DNA of 64,000 bases from Chloranthus sessilifolius (taxonomy: Eukaryota; Streptophyta; Magnoliopsida; Chloranthales; Chloranthaceae), in contig CM037593.1 in the NCBI GenBank assembly GCA_021018995.1, positions 13,234,088 to 13,298,087 on the forward strand, written 5' to 3'. Position 1 is the stretch's first letter. Every line of letters starts with the position of its first letter. The translations under genes were made by a program, and so were the position numbers. Positions 10,355 to 22,735 of the stretch are shown here, piece by piece. The notes beneath the pieces were generated by a model. That model saw nothing but the letters and a program-made list of their open reading frames with translations. It made no database searches and was not told where the DNA came from.

Positions 10355-11325
10355 GTTTACCTCAATTTGATGGGTTAAAGATAAGGTGATGCCTCATAAA
10401 TTTGGTGCATTCATTTTATTGTCGTTGACCATATTTTTAATGGTGGATATATATAAGAGAGAGCCCAATTTTTTTGGATAATACCTTACTGATGTTATCC
10501 AAGTTTCCATGACACCTGAACCTCATAATTGGTGCAACACTCCAAGCTGCACACGGGTGCATGGTTGAGGGCCACTTAAAAGAAAAGGGAATCATTACTT
10601 GCACTTGCTTTTTAAGTGATTGCACCAAGGTTAAAAAAAGACTTTATATATTAAGGACGTGATATATGAAAACGCAATCTGAGCCGTCTGATTTAAAATT
10701 CATGATTCATAGATCCTTAGTGAATAATCTTCATCATGTGATTAAATATAGTTAAACGTTATTATTTGATTCAACAATTGACAGCAATAAATCTTATAAT
10801 AAATATTGTGTCCTTAAAATACAAAGTCTTTCTTTAACTTCGGCGCAATCACTTAAAAAGCGTGTGCAAATAATGGCTTCCAAAAGAAAATTACAAGCAT
10901 GCTTTAGGTTGGGTATTGGACCGACTCAAATTGATCTATTGACAGCCCTAAAAAACGTTCGTAATTTTAAATTAAGAAGCTGAGCTCTCATTTTATAAAA
11001 GAGAAGAGTTAATAGGATATTTTATGAGTGTGTGTTCCTGGTAATTGGGAAGTGTTCCAATGTAAAACCTCCCATATCATATCAAATGACATTTTTAAAA
11101 GAGGCCCGGTAATATGGCTTTTGGAGGCAATTAATTGGGCACCACGTGGCACCCACACGAGGATCAGATACTTTGGAACCTTAGACAAGATCGATTGGGT
11201 ATAATTCAAAAAATTTGGGCATAATGATCCAATGCATATCCACCATTAAAAATATGATCAAAGCTGCCTCAAACTAATGCATAGGTTGGTTGAGAATCAC
11301 CTTATCTTTAACCCATCAAGTAGAG
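10355..11325. mobile_element. Large terminal-inverted-repeat element, interrupted
   Basis: The left arm (TTGATGGGTTAAAGATAAGG, then gtgat, about 10367-10391; and catatttttaatggtggata further in) reappears inverted near 11250-11320 in the same order, giving arms of about 90 bp with gaps. The element is non-coding. A Mutator-like MITE at 10587-10881 is inserted in it. Outer ends and target duplication are not clear, so the limits are approximate. Confidence 0.55.
10587..10881. mobile_element. Mutator-like MITE with 9 bp target duplication
   Basis: A 295 bp unit lies between perfect 9 bp repeats (AAAAGAAAA at 10578-10586 and 10882-10890). Its ends are inverted repeats of about 75 bp (outer part GGGAATCATTACTTGCAC against GGAAGCCATTATTTGCAC; inner part with ctttttaagtgattgc). 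A 9 bp duplication and long arms fit the Mutator superfamily. A diverged relative lies at 25171-25545. Confidence 0.8.
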
Positions 11326-11478
11326 GGCACCAATATTAAAAAAAAAAAATAAAAAAATGAATAAACTTAAGTCACATTCACATACCCTATGATTGATAAA
11401 AAAGTGTTGTTTTGAGTTGTTCATGCCATGTGATATATATCTGATGTCCAGTGTAGCACTTCAAGGTTCCATTTGGAC

Positions 11479-11822
11479 TAGGGTGCAAAAAAAAATTGAA
11501 AATCGAAGGTAAATCGGGTCAACCAAAATCGATTGAAAACTAACACCAAACCAAACCGATTTGCCCCTGTTCGGTTTCAGCTTTGTTCCCCAAAAACCGA
11601 AACCGATTAGGTAGGGTTAAAAAACCGATAAAAATTTGAAAATTGGAAAAAATAAAATATATGAAGAAAAACTAAAAACGGAACCGAACGAAACTGAAAT
11701 CAGTTTGGTTCGGTTTTGGTTTGGGGAGTTGAAAATTTCAGTTAATAGAAACCGAAATCAAAATGTTTCGATTAGGGTTCGGTTTTGTAGAAACTTTTCG
11801 GTTAACCGAATATGCACCTTTG
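11479..11822. mobile_element. hAT-like MITE with 'ccgaaaccga' text
   Basis: The start TAGGGTGCAAA and an inverted partial match (ATGCACCTT) at the end are flanked by ATTTGGAC (11471-11478) and GTTTGGAC (11823-11830), a 7-of-8 target duplication. The interior is built of short 'accgaaac/gtttcggt' and 'ggttcggttt' motifs in both orientations. It is non-coding. Confidence 0.55.
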
Positions 11823-11882
11823 GTTTGGACACATTTCCCCATTTCTCTTTTAAAATGTCCGACACGAGTAAATAGGTCAAAG

Positions 11883-12244
11883 CCATAGTGATAAATTTTG
11901 CCGAAATTCGAGGAAATTTTGCAAAATTCGACGAAAAGGAGGTCAAACGAACATTTTAGAAAATTTTCAGTATTTTTCAATAATTTCGGTATTTTTGGGC
12001 GAAAATTTGAAATTTTCAATATATTTTTTTAATGTTAATTTGTTTTAAAAAAGAGAAAAAATAAATGTTAATAATTTAGTATATGTCGTAGTAAATTTTT
12101 TTGAAAATATTAAATATATTATATATATATTTTTAATCTCCAAAACTTTCCCGAATTTTTTCTGAAAGGTATCGAAATTAATCTAAATTGTACCGAAAGG
12201 ACCTCCCACCAAAAAATTATTGAAAACGAAATTTGTCACTATGG
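11883..12244. mobile_element. MITE with CCATAGTGA termini
   Basis: CCATAGTGATAAATTTTG at the left end is matched inverted by CCATAGTGACAAATTTCG at the right end (12244). The 362 bp interior is AT-rich with 'gaaattcg/cgaatttt' motifs and a TA-rich tract near 12115-12135. Target duplication is not clear. A partly similar AT-rich unit is seen near 33010-33180. Confidence 0.5.
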
Positions 12245-13056
12245 TCCTAGCAAATGTTTGGGTCACGAGTCACGACAAAATGAACAAAGATCCGATGCAT
12301 TGGCTGACAATCAAGGACTTGGATCATGATATGGCCATCGGTTGCGACAGTGGTGTGCGTTATCTAATTATCTAAGCTTTTCCTATTTGACATTGTATTT
12401 GTCAAACAAGCTTAACCATTAACCATTCATTTATATTCTGGGTACCGCCAGTTCTTGATTGGAATAGATAGAAAATTTCAAATTTCAATCAATGTTATTT
12501 TGGGGATGCAATCAATCCACATGAGTCTATTTCACATGGATGGTCCTGATCTATTTTTACGCTCTCACATATCCTGACCATGGTTCAACATGTTTCAAGG
12601 CGAAAAGTTGAACATGTTTCAACAACTTAGGCCATGGTTCAAAATGTCAGCGCAAAACTTAAAATTTTGGCCGAAATGTTTCATTTTTGGTAGGGACCAA
12701 AACCAAAACGAAAATTAAAATTTTCGTAATTTTTGGGCACTGTAGCAGATTTCGGCCAAAATTTCAGCCGAAATTCAAAATTTTGATCCTTTATTTAGGC
12801 TAGGGAATTTGTAGTTGGATGACGAAAGTATATGTTGAAGCCTTCAAAAAAGTGAAGGGAGTCCAAATTCGAACGTTGGATCCAATTCTCCAAATGATTT
12901 AAGAGGTGAGCTTTTTTATACTTATGTTTGATGCCATGTCCTCTACTAGAGAGACACTTGCGATGGTTCTTTTACAAGTTATAATCTTATATTTGATATT
13001 ATAACTTTCGTTTATAAAAGCATAACCATAACCCATGCGCAGGACGTTACAGTGTA
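12245..13056. other. Intergenic DNA with a decayed MITE
   Basis: The segment 12590-12800 contains the same 'ttttggccgaaat/atttcggcc' motif text as the MITEs at 13653 and 31064, without clean ends. No gene was seen. Confidence 0.4.
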
Positions 13057-13064
13057 GTCTCTAG

Positions 13065-13487
13065 CAAGGTAGCAAATCAGGTACCGGTACCGGTATCGGG
13101 TATCGATACTTGGACGAGTGATACGTATCGGTATCGGCCGATAAGATGATTTTTTTTTTCTAAAAGAAATCTAAAAAATCTTATAAACTTATAATTTTAA
13201 AAGTATCATAAAAGACTAATATTTAAACTATTAGATGTTTTTTTACTAAAGAGAAAAAATATATTTTCTTTTCAATAAAAAAAATTCAAATTTGATAAGT
13301 ATCAGACGATACTCGTGTCATATCGGTCGAGACCCAATACGTATTGTCCGATGTTGTGCAGTATCGGCCGATACCAATACCACTCCAATACTAGTATCGG
13401 GGTGGTATCAGTATCAGTTGGCGAAGTACTGATGCGTATCGTTGATACATATCGGTATCTGCCAATACGGTTCTACTTGATACATTG
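13065..13487. mobile_element. hAT-like MITE rich in 'tatcggtatcgg'
   Basis: The ends CAAGGTAGCAAAT and (inverted) CAATGTATCAAGT agree at 10 of 13 positions and are flanked by GTCTCTAG (13057-13064) and GCCTCTAG (13488-13495), a 7-of-8 duplication. The interior has dense 'gtatcggtatcggccgata' motifs in both orientations near the arms and an AT-rich centre. It is non-coding. Confidence 0.6.
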
Positions 13488-13652
13488 GCCTCTAGTGTCA
13501 ATTTCCTTCTACCGAAATAGTTAAGCGCGCCGAGGGTGACACTTTTTTATGAGCATGAAAAATCAGTAACTGTATGCTTTTGATCTATCGCTGGCTTGGC
13601 ACTGAGTAAGTACTCGGGAGTATATACTATATGTATCCACGCTTATCCAAGG

Positions 13653-13879
13653 CAAGGATCAAAATATCGGGTAAAATTTCGGTTTTGGGCTTGACCAAAA
13701 CCAAAAATTTGAACCAAAATTTCGGCCGAAAATCAAATATTTGGCCGAAATTTCGACCGAAATTTTGGTCCCATACAAATTTGGGCTGAAATTTCGGTCT
13801 AAATTATCGTTTTGGTAGAGACCGAAACCGATAATTTCGACCGAAATTTTGGTCATTTCGGCCGAAATTTTGATCCTTG
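13653..13879. mobile_element. hAT-like MITE with 8 bp target duplication
   Basis: It has perfect 8 bp repeats ATCCAAGG at 13645-13652 and 13880-13887. Its ends are CAAGGATCAAAATATCGG and, inverted, CAAGGATCAAAATTTCGG. The interior consists of 'accgaaattt/aaatttcggt' motifs. It is 227 bp long and non-coding, of the same group as 31064-31221. Confidence 0.8.
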
Positions 13880-13887
13880 ATCCAAGG

Positions 13888-14589
13888 TTATTTGCTGAGG
13901 AAGATTGAGTGCATCACAGAATGTGGTTGGACCGGGGCTACCTAAACTCATGTACGCTCTAATGCCTGAAAGTACAAAGAAGGCTGTTTGCCAAATATCG
14001 TTAAATCGGCGACTTCTTGAAAAAGTTGCTATTAAATTGTAATATTTTTTATAGTCATTAATTGCACACGAGAAGTTGCCATTGCAAATAGGCCATGATC
14101 AAGGTATTGACCCGACCCAATGGTGCACCCTAACCCGACGTGACAGATCAAAGGTATATGCCTGACCCGAACTGAAAATTCAACCCGACTAAAGAAACCC
14201 CTATTATATACAAAATATCGGGTCGCATCAGATCGACCAAACCTTTTAGCGACTTGACCTGACCAAACCTCATGTTGGGTCAGATGCCTCATGCCCAACC
14301 CGACCTGCTTGTCAGGTCGGATGCCTCATGCCTAACCTGACCCGATGGGTCAAGCATATGTGCTGGACCGATAAAAAACTAAGGTCGGGCTGGTCGTGTA
14401 TCATGTAGACCCGACCCATTGATATCCCTAGTTAGTGCTACCGAATTGGCATCTAAAACTAGTAAGTGGACGGTGTTCACTTATTACCGATAACTTGGAT
14501 TTTGGGTCGTGACATTTAGATACGTCTAAATACGAACCACAACATCCATATGAGGCACATGAGGAGCTTCCATGGATCTGTTACTACAC
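13888..14589. other. Intergenic DNA, decayed hAT-like text
   Basis: The segment 14100-14430 is full of 'gacccgac/gtcgggtc' motifs and ends in 'cccattgatatccctag', which resembles a hAT terminus; the left end is unclear. No gene was seen. Confidence 0.4.
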
Positions 14590-17500
14590 TAAAGCATATG
14601 AAATATTTGGGCGAGTGATAGCAAAATAAACTAGTTTCCCTATTAACCTCCGATATCGACCAGGATCCTTAACAACCTCTCCTTGGTCAACAACCAACTT
14701 TAGATTAGGATCCATAGGGGTATCAACGGGTTTAGGCATGGCAACCCTTATTTTTCAACAGATCAACCACATTCTTTTGTTGTGATAGGTAAATTCCATC
14801 TTTAGATCTGGCAACTTCAATCCCAAAGAAGTATCAAAGTTGTCAAAGATCTTTAGCGTAAAAACTGTCTTCGGGTACTGCTTGAGATTCTCAATGCCTT
14901 CAACACCACTACCAGTGATAACTATATCGTCAACATACACCACCAAGACTATATACCCGCAACTTCTCTGTCGTTTAAACACTGAATGGTCTGCTTGACG
15001 GTGACGTAGCCCATATGAGACAATCACCTTGTTGAATTTTTCGAACCAAGTATGAGGAGATTGTTCATAACCATAAATTGCCTTTCATAGACGGCATACT
15101 TGAGATGATGACTTCCCTTGAGCAATAAATCCTAGAGGTTGCTCCATATTCAACTATGCTTGTAAGTCCCCATTGAGTAATGCATACTTGATGTCTAACT
15201 AATAGAATGGAATTAAGATTTTCTAGAGGGGAGATCTTGGAGTAGTCAATAACATATGATTGAGAGTAACCCTTCGCCATTAATCGAGCCTTTGATCTGT
15301 CCATAGAACCATTCAGAAGATACTTCATTGTATACACCCAACAACAAGTTGTCCATTAGGAAGATCAACAAAATCTCATGTATGATTTGAATGAAAAGCA
15401 GACATCTCATCAACCATAGCCTTTTTCCAACCAGAGTGATCCACCTGAGTCACCACTTGTTGATAGTCCATGTCCTCTTTCTCTTGAGCTTCCTATAGCC
15501 AAACGAAAAGATAAACGTACATCTACTGCTCAACTTATTTCATATTCTGTGTCATTCGCTTCATTATCTCCAACCTATCATGGCTTATCTATTGCTTTGC
15601 CCTCAGTTATCTCTTGCTTTGCATTTGTATCTTTGTTGAGTGTGAGAATACCTAAGAAGGGACACTTGATGGACCAAGGGTCAAATTTATCAGTACATGG
15701 GGTAAGAACTTGGACAAAGCAAGTACATCCAAGCACACAATAAGGTAAAGAGAACGATTTACCAGTAGGAAACAGTACAGAAAAAAATGCGAGCTGGATG
15801 AGAGCATTAGATTGATGAGATGACACAGTGAGAACCGCATCCCCCTAGAACTTCTTAGGAACACCCATAGGAAGAAAAGCCTATGAGACATCAAGGAGAT
15901 GTATATTCTTCCTTTCTGTAACACTATTTTGCTGAGCAGTATATGCTGAAGATGTTTGATGAAGAATGTCGTAGTAATTACAATAAGATCGAAAAAGAGA
16001 CGACAAAAATTCCTTGGCAATATCGGATCCACAATTAGCATTAAACTGAATTTGTATTTCCATATGAAAACTTCGAAAATAGAAAATATTTCAAATCTAT
16101 CTTTAATGAGATATAGCCAAGTCATTCTTCCAAAGTCATCAACAAATATAATAAAGTATCTAAACTCCAACGAACTCGGGACCCAATCAGGCACCACCGT
16201 CACAATGAACTAAAGAAATGGGCGCTCAGTACACTTAACTACACGAGATGGAAATGACACTCTACGGCATTTACTTATTTGATACATTTCTCATGAACTG
16301 TAATACTGATGAGTGATGATAAAGACGAAACTAAACGCTGCAAACTATGAAGTGAAGGGTGACTAAGATGACAATGTCATTGAAGAGGTATCGAATTGGA
16401 ATGCAAAGCAGCCCCCAACTGTCCTTACTGAAACACACAGTAAGAAGGAAAGAAGGTTACTGAACAGTTAAGAAGCTTAGTTATTTTACCTATAGACATT
16501 AAACTAAATGGAAACTTAGGTACATACAAAACTGAAGACAATTGCAATGAGGGACTAGGGATGGCAATTCCCTATCCATGAATTTTTGACTGAGTACCAT
16601 CAGCAAGAGTAACACTAGAATGATTACTCGAGTTATGGACTGAAGAAAGCACATGTAATGTACCTGTCATAGGATTGTAGCACCTGAATCAATGATCCAA
16701 GGTGATGGTGGAGTAGCTTCAAGAAAAACCTTACCTGTGTTGACAAACATAGCATGGGCTGGAGAAGGAACATTGGTACGAGTAGAAGGCTGTTGGCTTT
16801 GGATCAATCTTACATAGTCCTCACAGGACAACAAAGCATAATCTCCTACCATAGGCTGTGACTGATGAGACATAGCGGGTGTAGTAGGTGCAGATATGGT
16901 ATCCGCAGTATCCTCAGTATAAGCTTCATTTGCCCATGCAGGCTTCCTATGAAGATCCAAACAGGTCTCAATAGAAGGAATAGAGAGACCATTATGTAAA
17001 CGCTTACCGATCTATGACCTCTACCTCTTCCACGGCCTCCCCCTGAATCTCTACCATCACGACCACTACGGCCTGCACGATCTCCAAGACTACCATCGCC
17101 AACCACAGTAGAGAGAGCAGATTGGTCATTAGTACCATTGCCACTGCTATTGGCCATTAATTCTCGCTAGAGCAAGCATAAACCTTTGTCACAGACGAAA
17201 TGGAATGACCTCCCAGAACGTACTGGCTTATACTCAGATGGAAGTCCGATAATAACTTGGCCACCTTCCACTCTTCATGCTATTGTCTCTGTCTTTCAAT
17301 ATCTAATGTGTCCCTCATCCCAGTAAGTTTAGAGTAGAATTTTCCCTAAGTTGATCATCCTCTTCCAATGAAAAAAATCTCCTCAAATAATTGATAAACA
17401 CAAGAAATATTTCTCTCTGAAGAATACATATCCCATATAGCCTTAGCGGAATCCAAAAACAAAACATTCAAACTAATGGAGGGTTCCATGATATTCCATA

Positions 17501-17723
17501 ACCATGTCATAATTTGAGCATTGTCCTTAACCCATTCACAATACTTGGGATCATTGCTCAGTGGAAGCTCTAAAGTGAAGAAATGATCCTTCTCTTTAGC
17601 CAAGAAGAATACACGTACAGACTTGGCCCATTGAAGATAATTAAGCGCATTCAACTTTACGGACGTAATTGGACCACTAAGAGAGGTAAATGGAGACACA
17701 ACATCCATCTTCAAATCCATCAC
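14590..17723 (-). mobile_element. Degraded Copia retrotransposon, no 3' end
   Basis: This is a fossil Ty1/Copia element in reverse orientation. Recognisable parts in order are a gag N-terminus (17723 to about 17350: NALNYLQWAKSVRVFFLAK), a Gly/Arg-rich gag tail (about 17050), a protease start (PSPWIIDSGAT, about 16680), integrase (about 16200-15850), and reverse transcriptase with YVDDIVITG (about 14930) down to a region like DTPMDPNLKL near 14680. RNase H and the 3' LTR are missing. The coding parts carry many breaks. The 5' LTR was not clearly identified; AT-rich sequence up to about 18300 may belong to it. It is old. Confidence 0.8.
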
Positions 17724-19161
17724 AAATAAAAAATATCACCTTACTAGATGGAGGTACACGATTTGGAGGCTTCTCAAGGGATGGCCGACAATCCGTACAC
17801 ACTTGGAGATGTCATACCTCATGTTCTTTGGACTTGCTTCTTCAACCCACATGCACACACACCCTTTTAAAGCATATTAGTCCACCAACGAACCCATCAA
17901 ATTGATTATTCACTGCTTGTGTAACAGTAAATGTTGTTCTTTTCTTGATTTCATACAAAGATGAGCTTGGACACCACCACGAACATGCGAAACATGAACA
18001 ACATGAAGAAACTTAAGCTTTCAAATGATGAAAAATCCTAGTCCACAACTCTCTAAAGAATAGATTTTTTTTTTTTTAAAAAAAAAGAGAGAGGGAATGA
18101 TGAAACCCTAATGTGATTTCTCTGATGCATATCAGTAGGATTTTCGTGTTTGAAAATTAATGAAAAACAGAATTGAGGAGAAAGATATAGGAATTAATAA
18201 GGAGAGAGAATAATAAGAAAGATGAGTCGTATGTGAATTTCTTATTCACGCCTCACCACTTCTATTTCTATTAATATCATTAACCAAAGCTTAGGCTTAT
18301 TATAAGATTGCCATTAATTAAAAAGATAAGACAAACATGCCCATACACTATTTAAATGCAAATTAACAGCCTTACAACAGTTTTAAAGGTGTGGAAAGTG
18401 GAAACCACCATTCTTTCTTTAGCAAAGATATTTAATGGTTAGGTTCATTCAATCACTCGATTTCTTATAGTCCAAAAATTTTACCATGTTCCATTGATTT
18501 GATAGTCTAAATTGAACGAAAATACTAATTGCCCACCAAAAAATGAGCATTATCATGTCAAAAGGTAGTACGACCACATAATAATCACATATTTATGCTT
18601 TAAGAACCATTTGACATATAGATAAAATGTTATATATACCAGCGGCCCGTAGAAAAGAAAAAAACACTATCATCAAATACCTTATCAAAAAGAGAATGAG
18701 GGAAAGGGATTGACCTTTGCCCCAGTGGTGATGCCCTCAAGCTTGTAGCGTTGAGGTTATGATCATTATTAGCACCATTTTATCATTAGTAAAGGTGTTC
18801 TCAATTTCCTTCAACAAAGATATAATGATCATACCCATTCAATCAATCGGATGTGTCATTGACCATAAATGATACATATGACTCACTGATTTGACAATCT
18901 AGATCAAACAGAATATAAACTTTTAGCTTACATAGATAGGAACGGAGTCATCTTCTAGCTTACATAGATGAAAATATGTCTGTTACCCTTTCTCCCATGA
19001 TCCGTATTACGTTACAAATATAGGAGAAGTATATAATGCAGAAAAATGTAAAACTTCTAAGAAGCTTTCTTAAATTGAAAAAAATAAAATTATTATTCAA
19101 ACTCCAATACGGCCAATTATTTGGATGGGTAAATTATACAGTGCCATTATTTGCACCCGTT
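17724..19161. other. Intergenic DNA, possibly including a Copia leader
   Basis: The segment 17724-18320 may be the untranslated leader or LTR of the Copia fossil to its left, but no second LTR copy exists to define it. The rest is AT-rich with no gene. Confidence 0.35.
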
Positions 19162-19548
19162 TTTCCTGTGAAGAACACACGCATTTCCACCATAAAAAAC
19201 CGTTGATTGCCTTGAATCAGACAATGGAGATCGTTTTTAGTCCCAATCTTCAACACAAAAGATCTTGAGATCATGGCGCACCTATCAGATGGTCACATGT
19301 TGTTTCCATGTCGCACACATCCCCAAAAGTGACCGTGAACGCCATGGGCGTACCATGAGAAAGGGTTCTCAAGTGTCACTTATGAGGATGTGTGCCACAT
19401 GGAATCAAAAATTGACTGTCTAATAGGTGCACCATGATCTCAAATCTATTGTGTGGAAGATGGGGACGAAAAACGATCTCCATCGTCTGATTCAAGGCAA
19501 TCAACGATTTTTTAGGGTGGAAATGCATGTGTTCTTCACAAGAGAAAA
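19162..19548. repeat. Fold-back element, arms about 172 bp
   Basis: The segment 19162-19333 is almost the exact reverse complement of 19372-19548, with a loop of about 38 bases. Diagnostic words in the stem are 'gatggagatcgtttttcgtc', 'gatctcaaatc' and 'ggatgtgtgcc'. Transcribed, it would form a long near-perfect hairpin. Related units lie at 27026-27450 and 31574-32172, with single arms near 25600, 26826 and 35890. Confidence 0.8.
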
Positions 19549-21059
19549 GAGTGAAATGTGTCATGTAGCAAAATCACAGCAGTTCTTCATGGAATGGAAT
19601 GTCCCATAACTACGCTAAATACTAGCATGCAACAATCTTTTTTTTAAAAATAAATTAGATGGGACACATACGTCGGTGTCAGACATAGTAAGAGGTGTCC
19701 AACATGGAGAACCTGAGAATCTACAACCTACAGCGATTCTTAGACAGACACGTGTCGATGTAGCATGGATGTCTAATGTGGCATTTCTTTAGCATATGGA
19801 GCTTCCTTGTTACGTAGACTTTAGTAACTATTTTCCTTCAGTCTTCAAATGTGTTTATTTTAGCTCCCCAAACTCCTACATAGAAGTCTAATTAATGAGT
19901 TAATAACGGACATTTTACACTATTTATAACTATAACAATGTGATGTCCCATGCCTAGGTTCGTCAAAATGCACAGATCTTTGTGGATTGCTAAAACATAT
20001 CACTATATCAAACGGCACATAAAAGTGGAACTTGGATATCAAGTATCACTGTAGCACTATCATTGATCAACCCATGCTCGAATCAAGATAGCAGAATGTT
20101 TTTTTCCTGGAAAATAATAAAATATACAAAGCAGAAAGTGAAGGCGTGAAAAAAGTTTAAGGCCCAAAAAAGCACAGGATCATGGGATCAAATCCCAATA
20201 AAACATTCTTTCCAATCACTCCATACAAGCCATCTTACCAACCAAAGAAGTTTTAAAAACTTACAAATCAACAAGGAAACAACAATGATCTTATTTGGAA
20301 TCGCCTCAAAACTTTGCAATCAATCGAATTTTTCAAGCATAAAACATTTATGTGATAATTTAATTTTTCAATTTTGGGATACTTAAAGGTTTTGGATGAG
20401 TTTTCCAACTGTTGCAGTTATCTGAGAGCATAAAATCAAGTTCAAGAGCATTTTCAACTTGTTCAATTACTATATCATTTCTCTTCGTGGTTTATATAGG
20501 CTGACTTACCTCTTGAAATTGAGTACTCAACCTGAGTCTTGATCGAGAAGAATCACATAGATGTGTGAGTTTTTTGAGTATAAGATCAAGCTAAGACTTT
20601 GCACACCAACAAATTTTCTTCCCTATGGATTACTAGTGTAGCAAAAATGTAGAAAATTTTAAAACCAAATCTCTCAGAGTAAGAAATATGTGTGGGATGC
20701 CAACGAGGGTAAGAATGATTAGCTCAACAGCTGAACCAAATAGCTGAACAGGGCCATCCTTAATTCAAAAAGATTAACTATTATCGAAGTAAGATTGCAA
20801 CATGTGATGCATTGCTATCTAAAATCAACTAGCCCAAGGCCGTAAAAGGCACAAAATCAAAGGATGGACAACCACAGAAAACATTGATTCCATTTGCCAA
20901 AAAAATAACCATCCTGCAAAATTTTTTAAAAATAATAATATTTTAATATTTAACAAGCCACTTTTTGGCTCATCAAAGTTGAAGAGCGATGAAGACTCAT
21001 CAAAGTTCAATCAGAGTTGAAGAGGGGGTTGGAAGCATTTGAAGAGTCAGGGATTCTTC
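19549..21059. other. Intergenic DNA
   Basis: AT-rich with no recognisable gene. The part just before 21060 may be leader sequence of the Copia fossil that follows. Confidence 0.4.
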
Positions 21060-22735
21060 AAAACTTACCGTTTGGGTTGCCCAGTCAGATTTGGCGAGTC
21101 CCTTGGAGATGATCTCAGCTTTACACGCTCCAAAAAGGTAATCTCACAACGGAGAACTATTTGAAGAAAATGAAAGAATACACTTACAAATTTTTCGTCG
21201 TTGGTTCACCTCTTCCCGAAGACGATAAGAGTTTTTTTCACCCTCCATGTCTTACCATCAGATCACTCATCATTTAAGTACACAATTTGCATTCATGTCG
21301 AACCAGTCCGACTCCGCAAACTCAACTCTTTTTTTTCAATTTTTTTTCTTTTTCTTTTTTTATAGGTAAGCTGGACTCGAACCTGCGACCTTGAGGTTGC
21401 AATATTCTCAACCTTCCATTCTACTACAGGCTCAAGCCCTCCGCGAACTCAACTCTCTTTTGAGTTCCAAGGAAGTTAATCTCGCCATGGAAGCTCCTCA
21501 ACCTGCTTACTCCCAAATCACTACCGCTTTCAAGGCTACTAAAAGTGATGTCACTTCTCAAGGCAATCGTGAAAATTAACACCAAAAGGCAAAACTTCTC
21601 TTCGAGAAATAATTGTAGAGGTCAATCCAATGGACGTCAATCTTCACCAAATCGAAGTCGTCGACAAGCTTTGAATTCTTTCCGCCATGGTCAAGCCATC
21701 TCAAAGTATTATTATAATTTTGTAGTAAAAGCAATCACTATGCCTTCAATTTTTCGTATCGCCCCGATGCTACCTCCAATCCATCCCGAGTCCCGACCCA
21801 ATTTCTAACCCCAAGCTTATATAGCCTCATCCCGTCTATGTCAAATTCTAATTAGTACGTTGATATCGGGGCAAGTAATCATCTCACAAATGATCTTTCC
21901 AATATATCCATTCATGGTGATTATCACAACTTGTATAAGGTGCAAGTAGCTAATGGTCATTCACCCTAAATCCAACATGAAGGCTCTGGTTTACTTCCTC
22001 TACCCACTAAATATCTCTCTCTTTCCAAGTTATAAGCACTTGATCTTCTTCAGTGTCGTGGCATCACAAGCTTGGTCATTCATCAACAAATGTTTTTAAT
22101 ATTTTTGTTCGCAAGTATCATGTTTCTAGCTCTAGTTATTTGAATAAAGTTTGTGAATCATGTAATGTGGGAAAATCTCACTAGTTACCATTTTCAATAA
22201 ACTATTCCTACTCCCTTAGAATTAATTCATGCAGATGTATGGGGTCCCTTTCCCATCACTTCTTTTTGTAGCTATCGGTTCTACGTTTCTTTATCAATAT
22301 CAACTGCTTCTACTCCCTTAGACTTAATTGATGCAAATGTATAGGCCCCTTTCCCATCACTTCTTTTTGTGGCCATCGGTTCTACTTTATTTTCATTGAT
22401 TTTAGGTCGCTATGCATGGCTATATCCAATGAAATCCAAATCTAAGGTGATTCACAAGTTTATGGAAGTCAGAAATGTTGCTGAGAACCAATGATCTCAT
22501 CACATTAAAAAGCTTGCGCCAAATTAATGGGGGTTAATTTGTCAACAAACCCATGACCCAATTCTTTACCAACATGGTATCCTTCACGAAAAGACTTGTC
22601 CACATACCTCGAACAAAACAGTTTTGTCGAGCACAAACATTGACACCTAATTGAATGTTAAAACCACAACAACCCTACTCCGCTATGCCTCCATGTCAAA
22701 CTCCTATTGGCTCGATGCCTTGTGTAACAGAATGC
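21060..22735 (+). mobile_element. Degraded Copia retrotransposon, plus-strand copy
   Basis: This is a fossil Copia fragment, gag to integrase. Visible parts are gag (about 21100-21800, with LRELNSLLSSKEVNLAMEAP), a protease-like segment with YVDIGASNHLTNDLSN (about 21855), and integrase (about 22060-22720, including LELIHADVWGPFPITSF). Part of the integrase start seems duplicated (about 22200-22290 and 22310-22390). It carries many breaks, and both LTRs are missing. It is the sister of 22736-24270 and is interrupted by a small retroposon at 21330-21438. Confidence 0.75.
21330..21438 (-). mobile_element. tRNA-sized retroposon inside a Copia fossil
   Basis: It is flanked by 18 bp repeats with one mismatch (CTCCGCAAACTCAACTCT at 21312-21329 and CTCCGCGAACTCAACTCT at 21439-21456). 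On the minus strand it is a unit of about 75 nt with A-box-like 'gcctgtagtagaatgg' and B-box GGTTCGAGTCC, then an A-rich tail of about 33 nt. The sister Copia copy (around 23340-23375, minus) shows the uninterrupted site, which proves insertion. Confidence 0.85.

Noticed and set aside
15652-16203. 183-codon open frame on the minus strand as a host gene
   Set aside because: Its start shows Copia integrase motifs and the rest is an out-of-frame reading of the same fossil.
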